A stretch of DNA of 64,000 nt from Streptomyces venezuelae (GCF_008642355.1 NZ_CP029193.1:2504001-2568000), one strand, 5' to 3'; positions 16,296-25,722 are shown, counted from the first letter of the stretch. Notes: generated by a model from the letters alone, not told the origin. A program made the numbers and translations.

Positions 16296-16886
16296 ATGGC
16301 AGCAACCGCGGCTCCCCTGACCCCCGAGCGCATCCTCGAAGCGACCGAGGAGGTGCTGCGCAGGCACGGCGCGGCCAAGGCCACGGTGGTCGACGTGGCC
16401 CGCGCGCTCGGGGTGAGCCACGGCACGGTGTACCGCCACTTCCGCACGAAGGCGGAGCTGCGCGGCGCGGTGACGCGGCGCTGGCTGGACCGTACGTCGC
16501 AGACGCTCTCCGCGATCGTGACCGGCACGGAGCCCCCCGAGACGAAGCTCCGCGACTGGCTCGCAGGCCTCTTCGACGCGAAGCAGCACAAGGCGGGTGA
16601 CGACCCGGAGCTCTTCGCCACGTACTCGGTCCTGGTGGACGAGAACAGTGACGTGGTGGACGCGCACATCGCGGACCTGACGTCCCAGCTCACCTCGATC
16701 ATCCACGAGGGCGTGGAAGCGGGCGACTTCACGTCCCCCGACCCCGCCCTCTCGGCCCGCGCGGTCTTCGACGCCACCTCCCGCTTCCACGACCCGTGCT
16801 ACGCGTCCCACTGGTCCCGGCCGGGCATCGAGGACGCGTTCACGGCAGTCCTGGACCTCACGCTGCGCGGCCTGCGCACGGACTGA
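16296..16886 (+). CDS. TetR-family transcriptional regulator
   Basis: A 196-residue TetR repressor. The N-terminal helix-turn-helix is clear (TVVDVARALGVSHGTVYRHF), followed by an all-helical ligand domain of usual length. ATG 16296 lies 23 bp after the aldo/keto reductase stop in the same direction, so both are probably read from the promoter carrying the palindrome at 15211–15234. The expected role is repression of the reductase and of itself, with relief by a reactive aldehyde or xenobiotic. The ligand is unknown. Confidence 0.9.
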   Translation: MAATAAPLTPERILEATEEVLRRHGAAKATVVDVARALGVSHGTVYRHFRTKAELRGAVTRRWLDRTSQTLSAIVTGTEPPETKLRDWLAGLFDAKQHKAGDDPELFATYSVLVDENSDVVDAHIADLTSQLTSIIHEGVEAGDFTSPDPALSARAVFDATSRFHDPCYASHWSRPGIEDAFTAVLDLTLRGLRTD

Positions 16887-16890
16887 GTCC

Positions 16891-17526
16891 TCACCTCCGC
16901 ATCAACAGATGCCCCCGCCTGAACCGCTCCCCCTCCCCCGGCTCCCGCAGCATCCGCCCCAGTTCCGTGAAGCCCGCTCGGCGGGCGAGGTCCGCGAGGT
17001 CGTCGATCGGCCAGCGGTACGCCGTCGTCACCTTGTGGTCGAACGGGGTGACCGGGGCGCCCTCCGACTCGAAGAACGCGAGCAGGAGGTGGCCGCCGGG
17101 GGGCAGGGCGCCGTGGAACTCCGCGAGATACGCGGGCACTTCTTCCGGTGGCGTGTGGATCAGGGAGTACCAGGACACGATGCCCCGCAGCTCCTCGCCG
17201 GGCCGGGCCAGCGACTCCGTCGAGCCGACCTCGAAGCGAATGTCCGGGTAGGTCTGTCGGGCCAGGTCGATCATCGCCGGGGAGACGTCGACGCCGAACG
17301 CGTTCAGGCCCAGGTCCCGGAGGAGGGCCGTCACGGGGCCCGGCCCGCAGCCGAATTCCGCGACGGTGCCGCCGCCTTCGGCCCGTACCCGTTCGGCGAA
17401 CGCGGTGATCCACGCGTGGTCCAGAGAAGGGGCGCGAAGGTCGTCGCGGGGCAGATCGGCGTAGACCGTGGCGATGGAGTCGTAGGCGTCTGCCGTGGCA
17501 CTGAGGTAGGTGGAGGAGTCAGTCAC
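16891..17526 (-). CDS. Class I SAM-dependent methyltransferase
   Basis: A 211-residue Rossmann-fold methyltransferase. Motif I is VAEFGCGPGPVTALL, the acidic residue binding the ribose of SAM is in GVDVSPAMIDLAR, and post-motif strands IVSWYSLIH follow. It is a small soluble enzyme with no acceptor-specific domain, so the acceptor is unknown. GTG 17526 (AGGG 8 nt upstream) is preferred to GTG 17550. Its stop is 2 bp from the convergent TetR stop. Confidence 0.85.
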   Translation of the reverse strand: MTDSSTYLSATADAYDSIATVYADLPRDDLRAPSLDHAWITAFAERVRAEGGGTVAEFGCGPGPVTALLRDLGLNAFGVDVSPAMIDLARQTYPDIRFEVGSTESLARPGEELRGIVSWYSLIHTPPEEVPAYLAEFHGALPPGGHLLLAFFESEGAPVTPFDHKVTTAYRWPIDDLADLARRAGFTELGRMLREPGEGERFRRGHLLMRR

Positions 17527-17562
17527 AGGCGGGACCCTAGGGGCTGCCACTGACAGCCGGTC

Positions 17563-17988
17563 CTACAGGCCCTCCTCCGTCGGCCTGTGCTCCACGTACT
17601 CGATCACCGTGCCGTCCCGGTGGCGGGCCGTGAAGCCCGAGCCCGTGGGGACCTTGGTCAGCGGGTCCGTGATCTCCGCGCCCTCCGCCGCCAGACGCGT
17701 CAGGTACGTCTGGGCCGAGTCCACGAGCAGTGTGCCGTCGACCGCGCGGAAGGGGGCCAGGATCTCCTCCGCGCCCTCGATCAGGAGGAACGCCCCGACC
17801 ACGGCCAGGTTCAGCCCCTTCTCCGGGTACGCGAACCACATGTCCCGTTCCGTGCCGAGCAGGCGCTCGTAGGAGGAAGCCAGCGAGTCCAGCGTGCCGG
17901 GCGGTGTGTAGACGCGGATGAGGGGGCGGGGCTCGGGCAGGTGCGTGGAGTCGTTGCGGTGGCGCCACATCGTCGGGGTCTCAGTCAT
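17563..17988 (-). CDS. VOC-family (glyoxalase/bleomycin-resistance-like) protein
   Basis: A 141-residue vicinal-oxygen-chelate protein. The two beta-alpha-beta-beta-beta modules are suggested by PLIRVYTPPG…LLGTERDMWF and by the C-terminal FTARHRDGTVIEYVEH strand, where the Glu would be a metal ligand. The function cannot be told between resistance, isomerase and dioxygenase-like roles. ATG 17988 starts at MTETPTMW; the ribosome-binding site is weak. It lies upstream of and parallel to the methyltransferase, with about 36 bp between them. Confidence 0.75.
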   Translation of the reverse strand: MTETPTMWRHRNDSTHLPEPRPLIRVYTPPGTLDSLASSYERLLGTERDMWFAYPEKGLNLAVVGAFLLIEGAEEILAPFRAVDGTLLVDSAQTYLTRLAAEGAEITDPLTKVPTGSGFTARHRDGTVIEYVEHRPTEEGL

Positions 17989-18066
17989 GGGTTCAGGCTC
18001 GCCCTCCCCCGCGACCCTGGCCAGCCAGGCGTTCATGGGGGTGACTCCAGGTCATACGCTGGGGCC

Positions 18067-18918
18067 ATGGCGACCACTAGGGCAACCTCCGCGCTGCGGT
18101 CGGGACTTGGCGGGTTCCTGCGCGCCCATCGCGAGCGCGTCTCCCCCGGTGACGTCGGGCTCCCCGACACCGCACGCCGCCGCGCGAAGGGGCTGCGGCG
18201 CGAAGAGGTCGCCGCGCTCTCCGGTGTCTCCGTCGCCTGGTACACCTGGCTCGAACAGGGGCGCGTGGACACCTCACGTCACGTGCTCGACGCCGTCGCC
18301 CGCGCCCTGCGCCTCGACGACGCCTCCCACCGGCACGCCCTCGTCCTCGCCGGGTTCGCCCCCGGCGAGGTGGCGACCGCCGACGTCCCGGCAGCGGTCG
18401 AGCCAGGGCTCGTCGACATGATCGAGAGCTGGCCCGACAGCCCCGCCGTCGTCCTCGGGCCCACCCTCGACCTCCTCGCGTGGAACCGCGCCTACGTCGA
18501 CGTATGGCCCGACCCCACCGGCTTCCCCGACGACGGCCGGCGCAATCTGCTGCTCCTGCTCGTCGGTGACGGGGCTCATCAGCGCGTGCTGGGCGAGTGG
18601 GAGCCCGTCGTCGTCGATCTCTACCGGCATCTGCGCAGCCGTGCCGACCGCCACCCCGGCGACGAGGCGTTCGAGCGGCTCACCGCGCGGCTGCGCAGCG
18701 CCCGGCCCGAGCTCGACGACTGGTGGGCCTGCCGGTCCGTCGGGGACTTCACCCCGCGGACGGTCCGGCTCACCTCGCACCGGGACCCGGCACCCCGCTC
18801 GTACGGCATGAACCTGCTGCACACCCGGCAGGGGCCGCGGGGCGCCGTCATCCTCGTGATGACCCCCCGAGCCCCAGGGTCGCCTGGTGCTCCAGCGTCA
18901 GGTGCTCCTCGGCCTTGA
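18067..18918 (+). CDS. XRE-family regulator with MmyB-like domain
   Basis: A 283-residue regulator with the same layout as the one at 12679: an N-terminal XRE domain (REEVAALSGVSVAWYTWLEQ) and a C-terminal MmyB domain (LDLLAWNRAYVDVW, GRRNLLLLLVGD). It is divergent from the VOC gene with about 80 bp between, so that gene, and possibly the methyltransferase, are likely targets. ATG 18067 begins MATTRATSAL. The C-terminal 20 residues are Pro/Gly/Ala-rich and overlap the 3' end of the convergent small gene by 71 bp, so the true stop context deserves attention. Confidence 0.85.
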   Translation: MATTRATSALRSGLGGFLRAHRERVSPGDVGLPDTARRRAKGLRREEVAALSGVSVAWYTWLEQGRVDTSRHVLDAVARALRLDDASHRHALVLAGFAPGEVATADVPAAVEPGLVDMIESWPDSPAVVLGPTLDLLAWNRAYVDVWPDPTGFPDDGRRNLLLLLVGDGAHQRVLGEWEPVVVDLYRHLRSRADRHPGDEAFERLTARLRSARPELDDWWACRSVGDFTPRTVRLTSHRDPAPRSYGMNLLHTRQGPRGAVILVMTPRAPGSPGAPASGAPRP

Positions 18919-19066
18919 GCCACGGCAGGAACTGCGCCTTCTTGCGCCACCCGCAGGTCCCGCAGCTCAACTCCCGCAGCACACCCGCCTTCTGGACCCG
19001 GACGACGTGCTCGCGCCCGTGGTGGTCCCATCGTCTGACCCTGCTCATGGCCGTGGGCGTAGGCAT
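18848..19066 (-). CDS. Small CxxC zinc-ribbon-like protein of unknown function
   Basis: A 72-residue basic protein with a single CGTCGW (CxxC) knuckle followed by a helix rich in charged residues (WLKAEEHLTLEHQ). It may bind zinc through the two Cys plus His residues, and I recall similar short proteins next to glyS in Streptomyces. The start is uncertain (ATG 19066 or 19048); a frame from 19099 is rejected because it would begin inside the terminator hairpin of glyS. It overlaps the 3' end of the MmyB gene tail to tail. Confidence 0.6.
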   Translation of the reverse strand: MPTPTAMSRVRRWDHHGREHVVRVQKAGVLRELSCGTCGWRKKAQFLPWLKAEEHLTLEHQATLGLGGSSRG

Positions 19067-19082
19067 GGGCTCAGTGTGCACG

Positions 19083-19119
19083 GAAGCCCCCGGTTCCATA
19101 ACCCGGAACCGGGGGCTTC
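19083..19119 (-). terminator. Strong hairpin terminator of glyS
   Basis: GAAGCCCCCGGTTCC and GGAACCGGGGGCTTC form a perfect 15-bp stem around a 7-nt loop, starting 22 nt past the glyS stop. It has no marked U-tract, as is usual in Streptomyces. It separates glyS from the small CxxC gene downstream. Confidence 0.85.
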
Positions 19120-19141
19120 TCGGCGCGACTCGGACAGAGTG

Positions 19142-20524
<1,383 letters not shown>

Positions 20525-20685
20525 GGTGCTCTCTTCATTATGACGGCGGGCGAAGCAAGTGCTGCTGGAGCAACGGCTTCGGGAGCGAATGCTTCAGGTT
20601 ACCGGCGGCCTTACCCCCCTAATCAAATCGGTTCCCCGTACCCGTCCCCGCGCACCCCTCGCGAGGGCCCGCGTGGAGACCTTGT

Positions 20686-20700
20686 TGACAATCGTTTCCA
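20686..20700. promoter_or_regulatory. Upstream Zur-box-like site
   Basis: TGACAATCGTTTCCA matches the Streptomyces Zur box (TGAaAATGATTTTCA type) at most positions. It overlaps a TTGACA-like -35 hexamer beginning at 20685. It lies 22 bp, about two helical turns, from the second box, so two Zur dimers could bind on the same DNA face. Confidence 0.6.
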
Positions 20701-20707
20701 CATTTGT

Positions 20708-20722
20708 TGAAAATGAGTGTCA
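20708..20722. promoter_or_regulatory. Zur box overlapping the znuA start
   Basis: TGAAAATGAGTGTCA is a close match to the Zur box, ending at the A of the preferred znuA ATG. It covers the expected -10 region, so zinc-loaded Zur would block the promoter directly. The regulator is encoded four genes downstream at 23509. Confidence 0.82.
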
Positions 20723-21708
20723 TGAACGTACGACGCCTGATACCCACCGCCGCCCTTGCCTCCGCCACGGTCCTCGGCCTCACCGCCCTGACCGCCTGCT
20801 CCACCTCCGCCGCGGACGACAAGGACGGCAAGCTGGACGTCGTGGCGTCGTTCTACCCCATGCAGTACCTGGCGGAGCAGATCGGCGGGGACCACGTCTC
20901 CGTCACCACCCTCACCGGGCCCGGACAGGAGCCCCACGACCTCGACGTCTCCGCCAAGCAGCGCGGCGAACTCGAGGAGTCCGACGTCGCCCTCTACCTC
21001 AAGGGCCTGCAGCCCGCCGTCGACAACGCCATCGACCAGTCCGGCATCGGGACCAAGGTCGACGCCGCGTCGCTGACCAGCACGGAGAAGCACGGCAACG
21101 AAGTCGGCGGGCACGCCGATGAGCACGAGGACGAGGGACACGGCGAAGAGGGGCACGAAGGGCACGACCACGGCCACTCCCACGAAGGCGCCGACCCCCA
21201 CATCTGGCTCGACCCGGTGAAGTACGCCGAGGTCGCCGAGGGCGTCGGCAAGGCCCTGGAGAAGGCCGACCCGGACCACGCGAAGACGTACGAGAAGAAC
21301 ACCGCGGCCCTGGTGAAGAAGCTCGGCGGTCTCGACAAGTCCTTCAAGGACGGCCTGAAGAACACCGACTCCAAGGTCTTCATCACCACCCACGCCGCCT
21401 TCGGCTACCTCGCCGAGCGCTACGGTCTCATCGAGGAGGCCATCAGCGGACTCGACCCGGAGGGCGAGCCGAGCGCGAAGCGCGTCAAGGACCTCCAGAA
21501 GATGGCGGAGGCCGACGGCGTCACCACGGTCTTCTACGAGACCCTCGTCAGCGACAGGACGGCGAAGACCCTCGCCAAGGACACCGGCCTCAAGACCGAC
21601 GTGCTCGACCCCGTCGAGGGCATCACCGACGACTCCAAGGGCGAGGACTACATCCAGGTCATGGAGTCCAACCTCAAGGCCCTGCAGAAGGCCCTGGGCG
21701 CCAAGTGA
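20722..21708 (+). CDS. znuA: Zinc ABC transporter substrate-binding lipoprotein
   Basis: A 328-residue secreted lipoprotein that captures Zn2+ outside the membrane. The signal peptide ends in the lipobox LTAC. The cluster A-I fold is shown by VVASFYPMQYLAEQIGGDHV and DPHIWLDP. A His/Asp/Glu-rich loop (roughly residues 115–145, with HGEEGHEGHDHGHSHEG) is typical of zinc-specific ZnuA. ATG 20722 is preferred: with -35 TTGACA at 20685 and a -10 near 20708, transcription would start at or just before it, giving a leaderless mRNA. In-frame starts at 20704 and 20713 lie inside the Zur box. Confidence 0.93.
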   Translation: MNVRRLIPTAALASATVLGLTALTACSTSAADDKDGKLDVVASFYPMQYLAEQIGGDHVSVTTLTGPGQEPHDLDVSAKQRGELEESDVALYLKGLQPAVDNAIDQSGIGTKVDAASLTSTEKHGNEVGGHADEHEDEGHGEEGHEGHDHGHSHEGADPHIWLDPVKYAEVAEGVGKALEKADPDHAKTYEKNTAALVKKLGGLDKSFKDGLKNTDSKVFITTHAAFGYLAERYGLIEEAISGLDPEGEPSAKRVKDLQKMAEADGVTTVFYETLVSDRTAKTLAKDTGLKTDVLDPVEGITDDSKGEDYIQVMESNLKALQKALGAK

Positions 21709-21740
21709 CCCCCACTCCCGCGGCTACGGAGGCACGAGCC

Positions 21741-22523
21741 ATGAATGAGAAGGCCGACACCGGCGAGGCCGTCATATCCCTGCGCAAGGTGACGGCCGAG
21801 CTCGGCTCGCGCCCCGTGCTGCGCGGCATCGACCTCACCGTCGGCCGCGGCGAGGTCGTCGCCCTCCTCGGCGCCAACGGTTCGGGCAAGTCCACGGCGG
21901 TCCGCACCGTCATAGGGCAGGTCCCCGTCACCGGCGGCGACGTCGAGATCTTCGGCACCCCGCGCCGCCGCTTCCGCGACTGGGCCCGCGTGGGGTACGT
22001 ACCGCAGCGCACCACCGCCGCGGGCGGCGTCCCCGCCACGATCAACGAGGTCGTCACCTCGGGGCGGCTCTCCCGTGCCCGCCTCGGCATCCTGCGCAAG
22101 GCCGACCGCGAGGCCGTCGCCCGCGCCATCGACCTCGTGGGGCTCTCGGACCGCACCAAGGACTCCGTGAACGCCCTCTCCGGCGGTCAGCACCAGCGGG
22201 TCCTCATCGCCCGCGCGCTGGCCTCCGAGCCGGAGCTGCTGATCATGGACGAGCCGATGGCGGGCGTCGACCTGGCCAGCCAGGAGGTCCTCGCCGCCAC
22301 CCTGCGCCAGCAGGTCGCGGGCGGTGCCTCCGTCCTGCTCGTCCTGCACGAGCTCGGCCCCCTGGAGCCCCTGATCGACCGCGCCGTGGTCCTGCGCGAC
22401 GGCTGCGTCCTGCACGACGGCCCGCCCCCGCGCGCGGTCGGCCAGCACGCGCTGCCGGGGCACGACCACGTCCACCCGCACACCGCCGACGCGGAGCCGG
22501 TCCGTACCGGCCTGCTCACCTGA
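21741..22523 (+). CDS. znuC: Zinc ABC transporter ATP-binding protein
   Basis: A 260-residue ABC ATPase. Walker A is GANGSGKST, the signature LSGGQHQRV, and Walker B LLIMDEPMAGVD. It energises import of Zn2+ through ZnuB. ATG 21741 has GGAGG 8 nt upstream; an upstream GTG overlapping the znuA stop would add twelve residues without a better site. It is the second gene of the znuACB operon. The C-terminal tail contains several His residues (GHDHVHPHTAD), a common trait of zinc-handling ATPases. Confidence 0.94.
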   Translation: MNEKADTGEAVISLRKVTAELGSRPVLRGIDLTVGRGEVVALLGANGSGKSTAVRTVIGQVPVTGGDVEIFGTPRRRFRDWARVGYVPQRTTAAGGVPATINEVVTSGRLSRARLGILRKADREAVARAIDLVGLSDRTKDSVNALSGGQHQRVLIARALASEPELLIMDEPMAGVDLASQEVLAATLRQQVAGGASVLLVLHELGPLEPLIDRAVVLRDGCVLHDGPPPRAVGQHALPGHDHVHPHTADAEPVRTGLLT

Positions 22524-22546
22524 GCCCGAGGACGCGAGAGTCACTC

Positions 22547-23437
22547 ATGGAACTCCTCAACTACGCCTTCATGCAGCGGGCGCTGCTCGCCGCCGTCCTG
22601 GTCGGCATCACCGCGCCCGCCGTCGGCATCTACCTGGTCCAACGCCGCCAGGCCCTGATGGGCGACGGCATCGGGCACGTCGCGATGACCGGCGTGGGCC
22701 TCGGCTTTCTGCTCTCCACCTCCCCCGTGTGGATGGCGACGGCGGTCGCGATCGTCGGCGCCGTCGTCATGGAGCTGATCCGCTGGTACGGCAAGACGCG
22801 CGGCGACATCGCCCTCGCGATGCTGTTCTACGGCGGCATGGCGGGCGGCGTCATGTTCATCAACCTCGCCCCCGGCGGCTCGAACGCGAACCTCCAGTCG
22901 TACCTCTTCGGCTCGCTCTCGACGGTCTCCGAGGAGGACGTCTCGGCGATCTGCCTGCTCGCCGCGTTCGTGGTCCTCGTCACGGTCGGGCTGCGCCGCC
23001 AGCTGTTCGCGGTCAGCCAGGACGAGGAGTTCGCGCGCGTCACCGGCCTGCCGGTCCGCGCCCTCAACCTGCTCACCGCCGTCACCGCCGCGGTCACGGT
23101 CACGGTCGCGATGCGCGTCGTGGGCCTGCTCCTGGTCTCCGCGCTGATGGTGGTGCCCGTGGCGGCCGCCCAGCAGCTCACCCGGAGCTTCGCGGCGACG
23201 TTCGCGGTCTCGGTGGCGATCGGCATCGCGGTGACGCTCGGCGGCACGGTGACGTCGTACTACCAGGACGTGCCTCCCGGCGCGACGATCGTGCTCCTGA
23301 CCATCGGTGTCTTCATCGCCCTCACGGTCCTCGCGACGCCGCTGGCCAGGCGCAGAGCGCGGGCCGCCGCCGCCGCGGCGGCGGCCGGTGATCCCGCGGA
23401 GTGCTCGGTACCGGCCCAGCCGGTGGCCAAGACCTGA
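22547..23437 (+). CDS. znuB: Zinc ABC transporter permease
   Basis: A 296-residue integral membrane protein of the ABC-3 family with eight to nine predicted helices. Typical segments are FMQRALLAAVLVGITAPAVGIYLVQRRQALMGDG near the N-terminus (quoted in part as RRQALMGDGIGH) and RVVGLLLVSALMVVPVAAAQ near the C-terminus. It forms the Zn2+ pore with ZnuC. ATG 22547 lies 23 bp after the znuC stop. Zur control through the boxes upstream of znuA is expected for the whole operon. Confidence 0.94.
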   Translation: MELLNYAFMQRALLAAVLVGITAPAVGIYLVQRRQALMGDGIGHVAMTGVGLGFLLSTSPVWMATAVAIVGAVVMELIRWYGKTRGDIALAMLFYGGMAGGVMFINLAPGGSNANLQSYLFGSLSTVSEEDVSAICLLAAFVVLVTVGLRRQLFAVSQDEEFARVTGLPVRALNLLTAVTAAVTVTVAMRVVGLLLVSALMVVPVAAAQQLTRSFAATFAVSVAIGIAVTLGGTVTSYYQDVPPGATIVLLTIGVFIALTVLATPLARRRARAAAAAAAAGDPAECSVPAQPVAKT

Positions 23438-23508
23438 CCTGCGTCCAGGCCGACCTGGCACAATGGCCCGGCAGGCCCAGACCAGAGCGCAGACGCGAGG
23501 AGGCAACC

Positions 23509-23910
23509 GTGGGAGCCCCGGTTCGAGGCAGGTCGACCCGCCAGCGTGCGGCGGTGGCCGCGGCACTCGACGACGTGGACGAGTTCCGCAGTGCGCAGGA
23601 GTTGCACGACATGCTCAAGCACAAGGGCGACTCGGTCGGTCTGACCACGGTCTACCGCACCCTCCAGTCCCTGGCCGACGCCGGCGAGGTCGACGCGCTG
23701 CGCACGAGTGAGGGCGAGACGGTCTACCGCCGCTGCTCGACCGGCGATCACCACCATCACCTGGTCTGCCGCGTCTGCGGCAAGGCCGTCGAGGTGGAGG
23801 GCCCCGCGGTCGAGAAGTGGGCCGAGGCGATCGCGTCGGAGCACGGCTTCGTGAACGTGGCGCACACGGTGGAGATCTTCGGGACGTGCCAGGAGTGCGC
23901 GAACAAGTAG
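23509..23910 (+). CDS. zur: Zinc uptake regulator, Fur family
   Basis: A 133-residue Fur-family zinc sensor. A winged helix (VGLTTVYRTLQSLADAGEV) is followed by HHHHLVCRVC and the C-terminal CQEC, giving the structural Zn(Cys)4 site from C87, C90, C127 and C130. In Streptomyces Zur represses zinc uptake and alternative ribosomal protein genes when zinc is replete. GTG 23509 follows GAGGAGG with good spacing; the gene lies 71 bp after znuB and may have its own promoter. A 25-bp hairpin follows the stop. Confidence 0.95.
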   Translation: MGAPVRGRSTRQRAAVAAALDDVDEFRSAQELHDMLKHKGDSVGLTTVYRTLQSLADAGEVDALRTSEGETVYRRCSTGDHHHHLVCRVCGKAVEVEGPAVEKWAEAIASEHGFVNVAHTVEIFGTCQECANK

Positions 23911-23928
23911 GCGTGCGTACGTGTACGC

Positions 23929-23983
23929 GTACGGGAGAGGGGCCCGCACCGTCGTCCTGACGGTGCGGGCCCCTCTCCCGTAC
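23929..23983. terminator. Very strong bidirectional hairpin between zur and uppS
   Basis: Arms at 23929–23953 and 23959–23983 are perfectly complementary over 25 bp around a GTCCT loop. The stem core reads GGGGCCCGCACCGTC. It lies between convergent zur and uppS and can end transcription from both sides. The length and perfection are unusual even for Streptomyces. Confidence 0.92.
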
Positions 23984-23993
23984 ACGGGCGTCC

Positions 23994-24815
23994 CTAACTG
24001 TTGGCGATCTGCTCCTCGTTGGGGATCGCCCCGCCGAAGCGGCGGTCGCGCGACGCGTATTCGAGGCAGGCGCGCCACAGGTCGCGCCGGTCGAAGTCCG
24101 GCCACAGAACATCCTGGAAGACCATCTCGGCGTAGGCGCTCTGCCAGAGGAGATAGTTCGAGGTGCGCTGCTCGCCGCTCGGGCGGAGGAAGAGGTCGAC
24201 GTCCGGCATGTCCGGGTAGTACAGGTACTTCGCGAACGTCTTCTCGTTGATCTTGGACGGGTTGAGCCGGCCCGCCTTCACGTCCTCGGCGATGGCCAGG
24301 GCCGCGTCCGCGATCTCGGCGCGGCCGCCGTAGTTCATGCAGAAGTACAGGGTCAGCTTGTCGTTGTCCTTGGTCTGCTCCTGGGAGATCTCCAGCTCCC
24401 GGGCGACCGACTTCCACAGCTTGGGCATCCGGCCCACCCAGCGCACGCGTACACCGAGGTCGTCGAGCTGGTCGCGGGTCTTGCGGATGAAGTCGCGGTT
24501 GAAGTTCATCAGGAACTTCACCTCGTCCGGGGACCGCTTCCAGTTCTCGGTGGAGAACGCGTACAGCGAGATCGCGCCGACGCCCATCTCGATGCTGCCC
24601 TGCAGTACGTCGAGGACGCGCTCGGCGCCGACCTTGTGCCCCTCGGTGCGCGGCAGGCCGCGGTCCTTCGCCCACCGTCCGTTCCCGTCCATGACGATCG
24701 CCACGTGCCGCGGGACCAGCTCGCCGGGGATCTTCGGCGGTCGCGCGCCCGAGGGGTGGGGCTCGGGCAGCTGGTACTCGCGGCGGGACCGTCCGAGGAT
24801 TCCGCGTCGTGCCAT
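23994..24815 (-). CDS. uppS: Isoprenyl (undecaprenyl/polyprenyl) diphosphate synthase
   Basis: A 273-residue cis-prenyltransferase. The signature [20 protein letters not shown] holds the catalytic Asp and pyrophosphate-binding residues, and [24 protein letters not shown] is the conserved C-terminal isopentenyl-binding motif (both named in part). It condenses isopentenyl diphosphate into the lipid carrier for cell-wall precursors. ATG 24815 begins [12 protein letters not shown]. It is read leftward after recO with a 26-bp gap, as in other Streptomyces. Confidence 0.95.
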   Translation of the reverse strand: MARRGILGRSRREYQLPEPHPSGARPPKIPGELVPRHVAIVMDGNGRWAKDRGLPRTEGHKVGAERVLDVLQGSIEMGVGAISLYAFSTENWKRSPDEVKFLMNFNRDFIRKTRDQLDDLGVRVRWVGRMPKLWKSVARELEISQEQTKDNDKLTLYFCMNYGGRAEIADAALAIAEDVKAGRLNPSKINEKTFAKYLYYPDMPDVDLFLRPSGEQRTSNYLLWQSAYAEMVFQDVLWPDFDRRDLWRACLEYASRDRRFGGAIPNEEQIANS

Positions 24816-24841
24816 GGGGGGTCTCTCTCCTACCTAGCTGT

Positions 24842-25594
24842 TCACGTGCTTTTCTCTACGTACCGCAATGAGCGCAGTCCGCGCTCCAGGTGCCAGTGCA
24901 GATAGGCGGAAACGAGCCCGCTGCCCTCCCTGGCGTGCCGCGCCTCGCACGCGTCCGCCGTCTCCCAGTCGCCGGTGAGCAGCGCGCCGAGCAGCGTGAG
25001 CGTCTCCGCCGACGGGACGACGCTGCCGGGCACCCGGCAGTCGACGCAAATCGAGCCGCCGGCGGCGACCGAAAAGAAGCGGTTCGGGCCCGGCATGCCG
25101 CATTTCGCGCAGTCCGTGAAGCTGGGCGCGTAGCCGTTGACGGCGAGAGAGCGGAGCAGAAAGGCGTCCAGTACGAGGTGGGGCTCATGTTCCCCCCTCG
25201 ACAGGACGCGCAGCGCGCCGACGAGCAGCAGATACTGCTGCACGGCGGGCTCGCCCTCATGATCGGTGAACCGCTCGGCGGTCTCCAGCATGGCCGTCCC
25301 GGCGGTGTACCGCGCGTAGTCGGTCACGATGCCCCCACCGTAGGGAGCGATGGTCTCACTCTGCGTGCAGAGCGGAAGCCCGCGCCCGACGAGCTCGCTC
25401 CCCCGCGCGAAGAACTGCACGTCGACGTGCGAGAACGGCTCAAGCCGTGCCCCGAACTTCGACTTGGTCCGCCGCACGCCGCGTGCGACGGCGCGTACGC
25501 GGCCGTGACCGCGGGTGAGCAGGGTGATGATGCGGTCGGCCTCGCCGAGCTTCTGGGTCCGCAGGACGATCCCGTCGTCCCTGAAGAGACTCAT
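24842..25594 (-). CDS. recO: DNA repair protein RecO
   Basis: A 250-residue RecO that loads RecA on SSB-coated single strands with RecR. The OB-fold start MSLFRDDGIVLRTQKLGEAD and the four-cysteine zinc finger CAKCGMPG…CVDC are present. Length fits the family. The ATG at 25594 has a poor ribosome-binding site, but it overlaps by ATGA the stop of a 43-codon ORF encoding the same first 22 residues. Expression is therefore probably by translational coupling from that ORF. The body may have been exchanged with a relative, because the two N-terminal copies differ by eight synonymous codons. Confidence 0.94.
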   Translation of the reverse strand: MSLFRDDGIVLRTQKLGEADRIITLLTRGHGRVRAVARGVRRTKSKFGARLEPFSHVDVQFFARGSELVGRGLPLCTQSETIAPYGGGIVTDYARYTAGTAMLETAERFTDHEGEPAVQQYLLLVGALRVLSRGEHEPHLVLDAFLLRSLAVNGYAPSFTDCAKCGMPGPNRFFSVAAGGSICVDCRVPGSVVPSAETLTLLGALLTGDWETADACEARHAREGSGLVSAYLHWHLERGLRSLRYVEKST

Positions 25595-25722
25595 CGCCCG
25601 CCACCACGGGTGTGCGGCCGGGGGTACGGGGGTGGCCCCCCGGGAGACAGCAGCATGATGCGGTCCGCTTCGCCCAGCTTCTGGGTGCGCAGCACGATGC
25701 CGTCGTCGCGGAACAGACTCAT
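25591..25722 (-). CDS. 43-residue ORF duplicating the RecO N-terminus, coupled to recO
   Basis: This ORF begins with a 22-residue stretch identical to RecO (MSLFRDDGIVLRTQKLGEAD plus RI), then continues MLLSPGGPPPYPRPHTRGGG and ends in TGA overlapping the recO ATG. Its ATG has GGGAG about 10 nt upstream, a better site than that of recO. Eight of the 22 codons differ synonymously between the copies, so it is not a recent tandem duplication. It is most simply the displaced start of an older recO that still carries the native promoter and ribosome-binding site. Whether the peptide has a function is doubtful; its translation probably matters for recO expression. Confidence 0.75.
   Translation of the reverse strand: MSLFRDDGIVLRTQKLGEADRIMLLSPGGPPPYPRPHTRGGGR
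25657..25722 (-). repeat. Diverged repeat of recO codons 1–22
   Basis: This 66-bp segment corresponds to 25529–25594 inside intact recO. The encoded residues are identical while eight codons differ, all synonymously. Identity stops sharply after the 22nd codon (ATC versus ATG next), which marks the recombination junction. Confidence 0.85.
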
